From NCBI GenBank assembly GCA_028689545.1, contig JAQVCX010000026.1, forward strand, positions 1 to 34,525: 34,525 bases of DNA, given 5' to 3'. The notes beneath the pieces were generated by a model that had not been told where the DNA came from, did no database searches, and saw only the letters and a list, made by a program, of their open reading frames with translations. Numbering within the stretch: the first letter of the stretch is position 1; every line of letters begins with the position of its first letter. Shown one piece after another: positions 24,632-32,215 of this stretch. Made by a program: the position numbers and the translations under genes. This stretch comes from Parabacteroides sp. Its GTDB lineage: Bacteria > Bacteroidota > Bacteroidia > Bacteroidales > Tannerellaceae.

Positions 24632-25387
24632 ATGGATAAAGATATAAATATCACACTTAAAGTTTGGCGTCAGAAAGGTCCGAATGTAAAAGGACAGTTC
24701 GAAACTTACCAGCTTAAAAACATCAACCAAGGCACTTCTTTCTTGGAAATGTTGGATATCCTGAACGAGCAGCTAGTTAGCGAAGGTAAAGAACCTGTTG
24801 TTTTTGACCATGACTGCCGGGAAGGTATCTGCGGCATGTGTTCATTGTATGTAAACGGGCATCCGCACGGACCGGCTACGGGAGCTACTACTTGCCAGTT
24901 ATATATGCGCCGTTTCAACGATGGCGAGACGATCACGATCGAACCGTGGCGTTCTGCCGGTTTCCCGGTAATCCGCGACTTGATGGTAGACCGTTACGCT
25001 TACGATAAAATCATCCAGGCCGGTGGTTTCACCTCCATTAATACAGGTGGTGTACCCGACGCTAACGCGATTCCTATTCCTAAGCCAGACGCAGAGATGG
25101 CTATGGATGCCGCCGCTTGCATCGGTTGTGGCGCTTGTGCCGCCGCTTGCAAGAACGGTTCCGCTATGTTGTTCGTTTCCGCCAAGGTTAGCCAATTGGC
25201 TCTATTACCTCAAGGTAAGGTAGAGGCGGCTCGCCGTGCGAAAGCAATGGTCGCTAAAATGGATGAACTTGGCTTCGGTAACTGTACGAACACACGTGCT
25301 TGCGAGATGGAATGCCCGAAGAACATTTCCGTCAGCAACATCGCCCGTTTGAACCGCGAGTTTATCTGCGCTAAGCTACAAGACTAA
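24632..25387 (+). CDS. frdB: Fumarate reductase/succinate dehydrogenase iron-sulfur subunit
   Basis: This 251-aa protein has an N-terminal [2Fe-2S] ferredoxin domain ('[18 protein letters not shown]', ~60-77). Two C-terminal cluster motifs, '[11 protein letters not shown]' (~163-173) and '[14 protein letters not shown]' (~218-231), bind the [4Fe-4S] and [3Fe-4S]-type clusters. It carries electrons between the cytochrome b and the flavoprotein. It starts 21 bp after frdA and ends the operon; a strong terminator follows at 25411-25446. Confidence 0.95.
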   Translation: MDKDINITLKVWRQKGPNVKGQFETYQLKNINQGTSFLEMLDILNEQLVSEGKEPVVFDHDCREGICGMCSLYVNGHPHGPATGATTCQLYMRRFNDGETITIEPWRSAGFPVIRDLMVDRYAYDKIIQAGGFTSINTGGVPDANAIPIPKPDAEMAMDAAACIGCGACAAACKNGSAMLFVSAKVSQLALLPQGKVEAARRAKAMVAKMDELGFGNCTNTRACEMECPKNISVSNIARLNREFICAKLQD

Positions 25388-25410
25388 TATTTGGTTAGTA
25401 TATATCATGG

Positions 25411-25446
25411 AAAAAGGCATCATCCTCTTATGGATGGTGCCTTTTT
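25411..25446 (+). terminator. Rho-independent terminator of the frd operon
   Basis: A 15-bp stem with one T-G wobble (25411-25425 / 25432-25446; arms begin AAAAAGGCA and end TGCCTTTTT) has a 6-nt loop and is followed by ATTTTTG. It lies 23 bp after the frdB stop. Confidence 0.9.
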
Positions 25447-25489
25447 ATTTTTGTTATATGTCCTAAAACATAATTTAGCATTAAATCTC

Positions 25490-25519
25490 TTGACAGGTAT
25501 TGAAAACTCCGTATATTTG
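25490..25519 (+). promoter_or_regulatory. Promoter of putative sRNA copy 1
   Basis: TTG (25490-25492, in TTGAC), a 19-nt spacer and TATATTTG (25512-25519) match the Bacteroidota consensus. No coding gene follows on this strand. Confidence 0.75.
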
Positions 25520-25524
25520 CATCG

Positions 25525-25604
25525 TGGTTTTTTCATAATAGTATTAGATTTAAGGTTAACAAAGTTTGATTAGGGCTTGTCGTGAGACAGGCTTTAATTG
25601 TTTT
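25525..25604 (+). ncRNA. Putative small RNA, copy 1 of a repeated family
   Basis: An ~80-nt transcription unit is predicted between a consensus promoter and a terminator-like hairpin. The hairpin is GCTTGTC (25575-25581), GNRA loop GTGA, GACAGGC (25586-25592), followed by TTTAATTGTTTT. The segment 25511-25610 is repeated almost perfectly at 29083-29181 (three substitutions and one indel). One of the substitutions turns a U-A pair of the stem into a U-G pair, so the fold is kept. The next gene is convergent (the hybrid kinase ends at 25634), so this is not a 5' leader. It has no ORF of note. It probably belongs to a multicopy Bacteroidales sRNA family; I cannot name it with certainty. The exact ends are estimates. 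Confidence 0.65.
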
Positions 25605-25633
25605 ATAGGGTCTGCTTCCCGCAAAGCCCTTGG

Positions 25634-28600
25634 TTACATCAGAATAACCCGGTGTGTCAACAACGTTGATACCTTGTCTTTCAATATTTTCCCATTAATC
25701 GGTTTCGCCGTATAGGCATCGAATCCACTATTAATAATCCGTTGCTCATCTTGGGCGAAAGCATAAGCCGTCACCGCGATAATAGGCACGGTGGAAGAGA
25801 CCTTACGGATCTCCGCGGTAGCCTCGTAGCCATCCATAACCGGCATCTTTATATCCATCAAGATCAACTGCGGTTTATATCGCAAGAATAGCTCCACGGC
25901 CTCCTTTCCATTCCACGCATGAAGCAATTTATATTCGGATTTCAAGATAGACTCAAACAGGCGGTAATTACTGGAATTATCCTCAGCCACCAAGATCGTA
26001 AGCTCACTACGGGCGATCTTGTCCAACGCAACAGGCTTCGGCTCCTCCTCGGGCAATACATCCTCCTTTGGCTGGAAAGGTAGCGTAAACCAGAACGTAG
26101 ATCCTTTTCCTTCCACGGAATCAACCCCGATCGTTCCTTTCATCTGGTTAACGATCATCTCGCAGATACTTAAACCTAATCCTGTCCCTTGAGCGAAAGG
26201 GTTCAGTTTAACAAAACGCCCGAAAACATCTTTCCGTTTATTTTCCGGGATTCCACAGCCCGTATCCTCCACATAGAATCGTAACGTATTATCATCCCTC
26301 AGCTTATAGCCAAACAAGATCGATCCTGTCTCCGTGAATTTCATGGCGTTGTTCAACAGATTAATTACCAATTGAGATAGCCGATTCCGATCCGTATAAA
26401 TCACGCAAGGCTCCAGATAATCCTTAAATGAGATCCGTACATCCGGATTTTTATTCTTCAGATTAACCGATTGCTCCAAATCCCTCAATACAGAGTTGAT
26501 GTCCACATAGTCATACGTAAATTCCAAGGTACCCGCCTCGATCTTCGATAAATCCAAGATATCGTTTATCAACTGCAACAATAGGGAATTATTATTCTCG
26601 ATAATATCGGCGAATTCTTTCTTATCCTCCAGGTCTTCCGTCGAAGCGAGGATATTGGAGAAACCTACGATCGCGTTTAACGGCGTACGTATCTCATGAC
26701 TCATATTCGCTAAAAACGCCGATTTCAATTTATTCGACTCCTCCGCCTTATCCCTGGCCATCCGAAGGTCATGCTCCAATTGCTTACGTTCGGTGATAGA
26801 TATCGTAGACCCGATCAGCGCTTTCGGTTTACCGGAAGCATCATATTCAGCCATTACCTGTATCTCCTCCCACTCATGCCGATCTTCTCCCGGAATCAAT
26901 TGAGCCAGACAGTATTCTTTTCGTACTTTCTTTATTTTCCCATCGCACAAATCCTTGAAAGCCTTTTCCACGCAAGCCCTGAAAGCCGGATGTATCTTGC
27001 TGAAATATTCCTCCAACGAGACCTCGTGGGTATGCACCTCGGCCGTCTCTATATCATCTTCCGGATGCACTTTCGATTCATAGATAATCTTCCCCTCAGC
27101 CAGATTATATCGCCACGGCAAAAGATCGGCCGCCTCTAGCGCCATGGCCAGCTTATGATTCATCGCTTTTAGATGCATCTGGAAATTATGGATATCCGTA
27201 ATATCAATAAAAAAGGCATCTACTACATTCTCTTCCGAGGTAGGCATGATGATGATCGTATAGTAAAGCCCTGTCAGCTCAAAATAGAACTCACAAGTAA
27301 AGGACTTCCCACTCTCCAGAACACGAGGCACAGCCGATAGAAGAAATGGATAACTGTCACCTATCAGGCTTGCGATCTCTTTTCCACTCTTATTGATCAC
27401 ACATTCTTTAGAAAAGAGCTTCTCCTCGAAAGCATGATTGACATCCAGAACCTGCACATCAGCCCGCGTGCCTTCCCGAACCAGCCGCTGCCGTATATAA
27501 GGCAACGGCATATTATTAAACAGATCACGGTAACGGGACAATAGCCTCAACTCTACCTCCTTCATCTTCTGCTTGGAACGGTACACATAATGCCACGACA
27601 AGAACACCACTACCATAAAGAAGACAAGGAGAGCCAACAGCAGCATCCCATATTTTTCCAAGAAAGTGGGAGGCGCGTTCAAGAGAACCGCGTCGTTCGG
27701 GATATTACCCCCATTCAATACCGCGCTAGTCAACGAAATATAATTCAAGTATTTATGAGGATCATTCACCGTCGATACCGGGATCTTGCTCATATCTCCT
27801 CCTTCATAAACTTGTTGCAGCAAAGGTATTAGAGCCGTCTCAATCGTTTTAACGCTATTATAATATCCACCAACCGTATATCCTTCTTCCACCCCCATGT
27901 CGTATAAAGAAAAGACAGGATGCCTAGAAATACCATTTATGCCTTGATACAAGGTGCTATATAATAATGAGTGATTCAAGAAAGCCTTCTCTGTAATCCA
28001 CGAATAATACATCACGGCCGTAACGCGAAGCGGATCTTTCTCCGACAAAACCCCCATCAAGCTATCCATGGAGCAAGAGCCCTCCGTATAAAAATCCACT
28101 TTCCCCCCCGGAAAAGAAGTTTTCATCTGTTTTTCCATCTGATCCCGAAGCCATGTGGAGACATAACGTCTGTCGGATATAAAAATCAGACGCTTCAAAC
28201 CCGGGATTAATTCCTTCACCAAGTCGATCGAACCCTTAACATAATAAGGGATAATCAAGCCCGTAGCGTTGTACCCCTTAACCGCCTCTTGTAAAGGGAT
28301 CACCTTGTCGGCGACATGCTGTTGCTTAAAATAGCATTCATTCTCGGCCATCTCACCAGTCTCCGAACAGATCAGCGTAGGGAGATCCCCCCATTTCTTC
28401 CGGATCGTATCCCGCATAAAAGCCCAGCCATTTACGCCTAAGTAAATAATTCCATCCGGTTTCTCCTTGTAAGTCTCGAAGAAGGTCTTCTGTTTCTCCT
28501 CCAACTTCTCTGGCGTATCGACCAACATCACCCTCATATGGTCTATCCGGAGGGTGTACTCTTCCGGGGTAGCGAACTTCGAGATCATGTTTAATAAATT

Positions 28601-28774
28601 ACCAGACCAGCGTTCGCCGTCCACATATGAATTTATCACCAACACATTCGATTCTTTCTTAATCGGATAGGAAAAACTCCCATAAACCGGCGAAGTCGGC
28701 ATACCGGCTATCAAGCATAAAATCAATCCAATGTAAAGTGTTTTAGCTTTTAAACTCGCAAAATTCTGTATCAT
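25634..28774 (-). CDS. Hybrid sensor histidine kinase/response regulator
   Basis: This 1046-aa membrane kinase has a signal/anchor (~12-30). A periplasmic ABC substrate-binding-like domain (~40-365; '[19 protein letters not shown]', '[14 protein letters not shown]', '[14 protein letters not shown]') is followed by a transmembrane helix (~375-397) and two PAS-like regions (~415-530, 535-665). A HisKA domain has phospho-acceptor H693 ('[20 protein letters not shown]'). The HATPase_c domain has '[13 protein letters not shown]', and the C-terminal receiver has acceptor D974 ('[16 protein letters not shown]') and 'AVTAYAF' / 'YTAKPI'. It lacks the AraC-type output domain of classical Bacteroides hybrid two-component systems, so it must signal through another protein. 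It is monocistronic and lies between the two putative sRNA repeats. The ligand is unknown; the sensor fold suggests a small molecule. Confidence 0.92.
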   Translation of the reverse strand: MIQNFASLKAKTLYIGLILCLIAGMPTSPVYGSFSYPIKKESNVLVINSYVDGERWSGNLLNMISKFATPEEYTLRIDHMRVMLVDTPEKLEEKQKTFFETYKEKPDGIIYLGVNGWAFMRDTIRKKWGDLPTLICSETGEMAENECYFKQQHVADKVIPLQEAVKGYNATGLIIPYYVKGSIDLVKELIPGLKRLIFISDRRYVSTWLRDQMEKQMKTSFPGGKVDFYTEGSCSMDSLMGVLSEKDPLRVTAVMYYSWITEKAFLNHSLLYSTLYQGINGISRHPVFSLYDMGVEEGYTVGGYYNSVKTIETALIPLLQQVYEGGDMSKIPVSTVNDPHKYLNYISLTSAVLNGGNIPNDAVLLNAPPTFLEKYGMLLLALLVFFMVVVFLSWHYVYRSKQKMKEVELRLLSRYRDLFNNMPLPYIRQRLVREGTRADVQVLDVNHAFEEKLFSKECVINKSGKEIASLIGDSYPFLLSAVPRVLESGKSFTCEFYFELTGLYYTIIIMPTSEENVVDAFFIDITDIHNFQMHLKAMNHKLAMALEAADLLPWRYNLAEGKIIYESKVHPEDDIETAEVHTHEVSLEEYFSKIHPAFRACVEKAFKDLCDGKIKKVRKEYCLAQLIPGEDRHEWEEIQVMAEYDASGKPKALIGSTISITERKQLEHDLRMARDKAEESNKLKSAFLANMSHEIRTPLNAIVGFSNILASTEDLEDKKEFADIIENNNSLLLQLINDILDLSKIEAGTLEFTYDYVDINSVLRDLEQSVNLKNKNPDVRISFKDYLEPCVIYTDRNRLSQLVINLLNNAMKFTETGSILFGYKLRDDNTLRFYVEDTGCGIPENKRKDVFGRFVKLNPFAQGTGLGLSICEMIVNQMKGTIGVDSVEGKGSTFWFTLPFQPKEDVLPEEEPKPVALDKIARSELTILVAEDNSSNYRLFESILKSEYKLLHAWNGKEAVELFLRYKPQLILMDIKMPVMDGYEATAEIRKVSSTVPIIAVTAYAFAQDEQRIINSGFDAYTAKPINGKILKDKVSTLLTHRVILM

Positions 28775-28807
28775 TCTCTAGATTCGTCTATTGCCTATTG
28801 TGGAGGA

Positions 28808-28815
28808 CAAAGATA
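28808..28815 (-). promoter_or_regulatory. Putative -7 element of the hybrid kinase gene
   Basis: The minus strand reads TATCTTTG, an exact match, 33 bp before the ATG at 28774. No -33 box is at the right distance. Confidence 0.45.
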
Positions 28816-28996
28816 TTCCTTAATTATCAATAAATCACATCAAAACCGTTTTTTTATCAAGCAGCGGTATCAAATATACGAATGATAAGTCCGTATCCAA
28901 AGGCGTGGGAATCAGACGCAGCACGCTACGTGCTCCACTAAAACCATCAAATTGCCGTTAAAATTAGAAGATTTTGATTGTAATATATAGAGTTTT

Positions 28997-29042
28997 ATGT
29001 TACGTAACACCTTTTAGGAATAAAGCGTATGTTGCTTAACAT
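28997..29042. promoter_or_regulatory. Pair of similar dyads upstream of sRNA copy 2
   Basis: ATGTTACGTAACAC (28997-29010, containing the perfect palindrome GTTACGTAAC) and ATGTTGCTTAACAT (29029-29042, within the inverted repeat TATGTT-N4-AACATA) share the form ATGTT-R-C-K-TAACA-Y. They are 32 bp apart, three helical turns, and end 18 bp before the -33 element of the sRNA promoter. Copy 1 has no such sites. Confidence 0.5.
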
Positions 29043-29060
29043 ATATTAGCCGCAAAACTA

Positions 29061-29091
29061 TTGACAAAAGGTCCTCACAGGTGTATCTTTG
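29061..29091 (+). promoter_or_regulatory. Promoter of putative sRNA copy 2
   Basis: TTG (29061-29063, in TTGAC), a 20-nt spacer and TATCTTTG (29084-29091) match consensus. The bases upstream of 29083 are not shared with copy 1 except for the TTGAC box. Confidence 0.75.
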
Positions 29092-29096
29092 CATCG

Positions 29097-29175
29097 TGGT
29101 TTTTTCATAATAGTATTAGATTTAAGGTTAACAAAGTTTGGTTAGGGCTTGTCGTGAGACAAGCTTTAATTGTTT
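29097..29175 (+). ncRNA. Putative small RNA, copy 2 of a repeated family
   Basis: This is the near-identical partner of the unit at 25525-25604, in the same orientation. The 3' hairpin is a perfect 7-bp stem, GCTTGTC (29147-29153) / GACAAGC (29158-29164), capped by the GNRA loop GTGA and followed by TTTAATTGTTT. The downstream gene is convergent (FKBP ends at 29293), so again it is not a leader. Two dyads just upstream suggest that this copy has additional regulation. The 5' end is estimated as ~6 nt after the -7 box. Confidence 0.65.
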
Positions 29176-29237
29176 ATAGGGGTTTGTGTTAAGACTTTTG
29201 AAGAAGATATACTGCATCCGCCAATGGATAATACTAT

Positions 29238-29270
29238 AAAAAAACGGCCACCCCTAAAAAGAGGCAGCCG
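29238..29270 (-). terminator. Rho-independent terminator of the glyS-FKBP operon
   Basis: On the minus strand a 10-bp stem with three wobble pairs (CGGCTGCCTC, 29270-29261 / GGGGTGGCCG, 29254-29245) and a 6-nt loop runs directly into seven T (29244-29238). It lies 22 bp beyond the FKBP stop. Confidence 0.8.
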
Positions 29271-29292
29271 CTATTATTCTTAAAGAAAGAAT

Positions 29293-29814
29293 CTACTCTT
29301 CGATAATCCTTGTAACTTCCAGATCAAAGATCAAATTTGAATAAGGCATTATTGTGACACTTCCCGAAGCACTCCTGCCTGCCGAACCGTATCCCATCTG
29401 TTGAGGAATCCATATTTCCCAACGATCTCCGGGATGCATATTCTGTAAAGCGGTAGTAAAACCATCTACCAAATTTGCATTAACAGAAAACTCCGCAGGC
29501 GCACCGGCCTCAAAGGAACGATCATCGAAAACCGTTCCATCAATCAACGTTCCTTTATAATAACATTCCACCTTACTCGTATAATAGATCGGCTCCTTAC
29601 TCTCCCCGGTCTTCAACACCTTGTAAAGGATAAATCCGGCATTACTCTGAGATTTCAATTGCTCAAAGCCGGGAACCAGCATCTGGGCTTGAAAAGCCTT
29701 CTCATTTTGGGCTTTCCAGACCTCATCCACCTCTAGTGTCTCATCATTCTTCCCGCAAGAGGTGATCATGAGCACGCAAAACAACATCAACGCGATATGC
29801 CAGTATTTCTTCAT
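29293..29814 (-). CDS. FKBP-type peptidyl-prolyl cis-trans isomerase lipoprotein
   Basis: This 173-aa protein has a lipoprotein signal ending 'LMITS-C20' and a C-terminal FKBP domain (~65-170) with 'VECYYKGTLIDGTVFDDRS', 'PAEFSVNANLVDGFTTALQN', 'MHPGDRWEIWIPQQMGYGSA' and 'NLIFDLEV'. It would assist folding of envelope proteins by proline isomerisation. It begins 4 bp after the glyS stop and is co-transcribed with it; this glyS-FKBP arrangement also makes it dependent on readthrough of the interrupted glyS mRNA. A terminator follows. Confidence 0.9.
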   Translation of the reverse strand: MKKYWHIALMLFCVLMITSCGKNDETLEVDEVWKAQNEKAFQAQMLVPGFEQLKSQSNAGFILYKVLKTGESKEPIYYTSKVECYYKGTLIDGTVFDDRSFEAGAPAEFSVNANLVDGFTTALQNMHPGDRWEIWIPQQMGYGSAGRSASGSVTIMPYSNLIFDLEVTRIIEE

Positions 29815-29818
29815 TCGT

Positions 29819-31363
29819 TTACTCTATTACCTTTTTCAATAAATTCTTCATGCTCACCTTCTCCGTGATAATATCGTGAAGCTTATCGATGCTTACGCGC
29901 TCTTGCTCCATCGTGTCACGGAAACGGATCGTTACGCAATTATCATTCAAGGTGTCATGGTCTACCGTAATACAATACGGGGTACCGATCGCATCCTGAC
30001 GACGATAACGCTTACCGATAGAATCCTTCTCGTCGTATTGGCAACGGAAGTCGAAACGCAACATATTTATGATCTCCTCCGCTTTCTCGGGCAGGCCATC
30101 CTTCTTCACCAATGGCAATACGGCCAATTTGATCGGAGCCAAGGCTGCGGGCAATTTCAATACCACACGGCTCTCGCCATTCGCCAACGTCTCCTCGCAA
30201 TAAGAGCCTGCCATGATGCTCAAGAACACACGATCCAAACCGATAGAGGTCTCGATTACATACGGCGTATAGCTCTGATTCAGTTCCGGATCGAAATATT
30301 GGATCTTCTTGCCGGAGAACTTCTCATGCTGGCTCAAGTCGAAGTTCGTACGGCTATGGATACCTTCCACCTCCTTGAACCCGAACGGCATCGCGTACTC
30401 TATATCCGTGGCGGCATTCGCGTAGTGAGCCAATTTCTCATGATCATGGTAACGATATTTCTCATTGCCCAATCCCAAGGCTTGATGCCATTTCAAGCGG
30501 GTAGCCTTCCATTTCTTGAACCACTCGATCTCCTCGCCCGGACGAACGAAGAACTGCATCTCCATTTGCTCGAACTCGCGCATACGGAAGATAAACTGGC
30601 GAGCCACGATCTCATTACGAAACGCCTTACCGATCTGGGCGATACCAAACGGGATCTTCATACGGCCTGTCTTCTGCACGTTCAGGAAGTTCACGAAAAT
30701 ACCTTGCGCCGTCTCCGGACGAAGATAAATCTTGGTCGCACCATCAGCGGTAGAACCCATATCCGTAGAGAACATCAAGTTGAACTGGCGCACCTCCGTC
30801 CAGTTACGAGTTCCGGAAATCGGGCAAACGATCTCGCAATCCAAGATCAATTGGCGAAGATCCTCGAAGTTAGACTCGTTCATCGCCTTGCTGTAACGCT
30901 CATGGATCTCGTTCCACTTCGCTTGATTCTCCAATACACGAGGATTCGTCTCCCTGAACTTAGCCTCATCGAAAGACTCCCCGAATTTCTTAGCGGCCTT
31001 CGCCACCTCCTTGTTCATCTTCTCCTCGATCTTGCCCAAATGATCCTCGATCTAGACATCCGCACGGTAACGTTTCTTGGAATCCTTGTTATCGATCAAC
31101 GGATCATTAAAAGCGTCAACATGGCCGGAAGCTTTCCAGATAGTAGGGTGCATAAAAATAGCGGAGTCGATCCCCACCACATTCTCATGCAGCAAAGTCA
31201 TGCTATCCCACCAATATTTCTTTATATTGTTCTTTAACTCAACACCGTACTGGCCATAATCGTACACCGCTCCCAAACCATCATAAATCTCCGAGGAGGG
31301 AAATACGAAACCATACTCCTTACAGTGCGAAACCAATTTCTTAAATACATCTTCTTGTGCCAT
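29819..31363 (-). pseudogene. glyS: Glycyl-tRNA synthetase interrupted by an in-frame amber codon
   Basis: Read in one frame from ATG 31363 to 29819 this is a 514-aa class II homodimeric-type GlyRS, the normal length for Bacteroidota. The N-terminal part (103 codons) contains 'VFPSSEIYDGLGAVYDYGQY' and the motif-1 helix 'GVELKNNIKKYWW'. The rest contains motif 2 ('FRNEIVARQFIFRMREFEQM'), the flipping/anticodon regions and motif 3 ('TSIGLDRVFLSIMAG'). The only defect is TAG at 31054-31052, after '...KKRYRADV' and before 'IEDHLGKIEEK', where relatives usually have a hydrophobic residue; a TTG to TAG change would explain it. Both halves are otherwise intact. The downstream part has only a TTG (31039) or internal ATG to restart from and would lack motif 1. 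GlyRS is essential, so a sequencing error, a very recent mutation, amber suppression or a second gene elsewhere must be considered. Confidence 0.85.
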
Positions 31364-31538
31364 AATATACTAATTTGCTATTGATCCATCATTAAGGTTG
31401 CAAAGTAAATGATTTTTTCCGTAGATACCTTCTATTCAATGAAGTAATTTGCCACTATTCAACACACGATCTGTTATCGCATTAAAGACTATCGTCCACG
31501 CTTTGTCATATCTCTGTAATATATCAAACATAAAAAGC

Positions 31539-31571
31539 TACCCCATATCAACTAATTGTTAGAGTGGGGTA
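31539..31571 (-). terminator. Terminator of the small membrane-protein operon
   Basis: On the minus strand TACCCCA (31571-31565) and TGGGGTA (31545-31539) form a 7-bp stem around a 19-nt partly paired loop, followed by GCTTTTTA. It is 21 bp after the stop of the 34-aa ORF. Confidence 0.6.
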
Positions 31572-31591
31572 ACCCTTTTAAATTTCTAGTA

Positions 31592-31696
31592 TCACAAATT
31601 TGCAAGCCACTTCTTGCCTGACTTTGTTCTTAGCCAGATCATAAATGCACCTGTTGCTATTATTCCAACAGTAAAGATAGCACCTAACATTTCCAT
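31592..31696 (-). CDS. Small single-helix membrane protein (34 aa)
   Basis: This short ORF starts with ATG at 31696, only 6 bp after the stop of the DUF6722-like gene. It encodes 'MEMLGAIFTVGIIATGAFMI' followed by 'WLRTKSGKKWLANL': one transmembrane helix plus a basic tail (R/K/K/K) expected to face the cytoplasm. It is followed by a terminator, so it is the last gene of a two-gene unit. Support comes from the tight spacing, a membrane-protein composition and an upstream co-oriented membrane gene. Function unknown; it may be a partner or regulator of the upstream protein. Confidence 0.55.
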   Translation of the reverse strand: MEMLGAIFTVGIIATGAFMIWLRTKSGKKWLANL

Positions 31697-31702
31697 ATCT
31701 AT

Positions 31703-31945
31703 TTATCTTAAAATTGTATTTCCTACTTTTGCAAGCATTATAGTCCAAATGCTTCCAGCTATTAAAACGTACCAATTCACACCCATTTCCACATTGGCAT
31801 ATATCGGAGTTATACCACCAAGAACCAATGCCGCAAATGTGAGTTGTGCCAAGTTGAAGAAGAATCCAGCAAGTTTTTCACGTCTTACTTTATCTTTCTC
31901 TTTTGTTTCTTTCCTCGCTTCTTGTTGTTCACTCCAATTGCCCAT
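31703..31945 (-). CDS. DUF6722-like small membrane protein
   Basis: This 80-aa protein starts at ATG 31945 ('MGNWSEQQEARKETKEKDKV'). The longer frame up to 32038 runs through the promoter and is rejected. A charged N-terminus ('RREKLAGFFFNLAQLTFAAL') is followed by two hydrophobic helices (~33-52 and 57-75). The pattern 'REKLaGFF-(N/Y)-LA-LTFAALVLG...' matches DUF6722, a Bacteroidales family of unknown function. It is followed at 6 bp by a 34-aa membrane ORF. A -7 element lies 18 bp upstream. Confidence 0.7.
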   Translation of the reverse strand: MGNWSEQQEARKETKEKDKVRREKLAGFFFNLAQLTFAALVLGGITPIYANVEMGVNWYVLIAGSIWTIMLAKVGNTILR

Positions 31946-31962
31946 ATAAATGTTATGTGTAG

Positions 31963-31970
31963 CAAAGATA
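31963..31970 (-). promoter_or_regulatory. Putative -7 element of the DUF6722-like gene
   Basis: The minus strand reads TATCTTTG (exact TAnnTTTG). A TTTG lies 23 nt and a TTTC 19 nt upstream of it. The leader would be about 12 nt. Confidence 0.5.
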
Positions 31971-32100
31971 CAAGCTTCATCCCGATAGAGAAACAAAAAC
32001 CGACACATTTTTGCTACATAATTATAAAGATCAACCACATCACCGACCCGATCATGGTGAATAAAATAGGCAACCGCCTTTCAAAAAATAGAGAAGAATC

Positions 32101-32190
32101 TTAGCTATCGCTAAATTTAAGCGCACAAGGTGATGAGTTCTTTTGGAAAGTTGTATATTTACGACGTAAATCGTTAGTGTTTGCGCAAAC
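32101..32190 (+). promoter_or_regulatory. Cluster of dyads upstream of the Gfo/Idh/MocA gene
   Basis: Three inverted repeats lie within 90 bp: TTAGC-N4-GCTAA (32101-32114), the perfect 7+1+7 dyad ATTTACG-A-CGTAAAT (32157-32171), and the perfect 12-bp palindrome GTTTGCGCAAAC (32179-32190), which ends 25 bp before the ATG. The last has the CG-centred form typical of LacI-family operators (inference). No exact -7 box was found here; TAGTGTTTG (32175-32183), overlapping the palindrome, is the nearest. Confidence 0.5.
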
Positions 32191-32215
32191 AGTATAATTT
32201 AAACAAGATAATACC

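Larger units (their letters stand above)
28775..29292. other. Intergenic region between the kinase and FKBP genes
   Basis: No credible ORF was seen in 518 bp. It holds the kinase -7 box (28808-28815), an inverted repeat AGCACG-CTA-CGTGCT (28920-28934), two related dyads at 28997-29010 and 29029-29042, putative sRNA copy 2 with its promoter (29061-29175), and the FKBP terminator (29238-29270). Confidence 0.65.

Noticed and set aside
25391..25573. 60-codon plus-strand ORF after frdB
   Set aside because: It spans the frd terminator hairpin and the promoter of putative sRNA copy 1; composition is not protein-like.
28920..28934. AGCACG-CTA-CGTGCT inverted repeat as a terminator or operator
   Set aside because: There is no T tract on either side and no adjacent promoter; it is noted in the intergenic description only.
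31052..31054. Amber codon reassignment as explanation for the glyS stop
   Set aside because: TAG is used as an ordinary terminal stop by other genes in the window (for example at 17471-17473), so recoding of TAG is unlikely.
29876..31237. 453-codon plus-strand open frame opposite glyS
   Set aside because: It is the antisense shadow of glyS, whose reverse frame happens to lack stops; the translation is Leu/Arg/Ile-rich with no recognisable motif and no promoter.
31946..32038. N-terminal extension of the DUF6722-like ORF to 32038
   Set aside because: The extension crosses a TATCTTTG -7 element and is not like the family; the ATG at 31945 gives the usual ~80-aa length.
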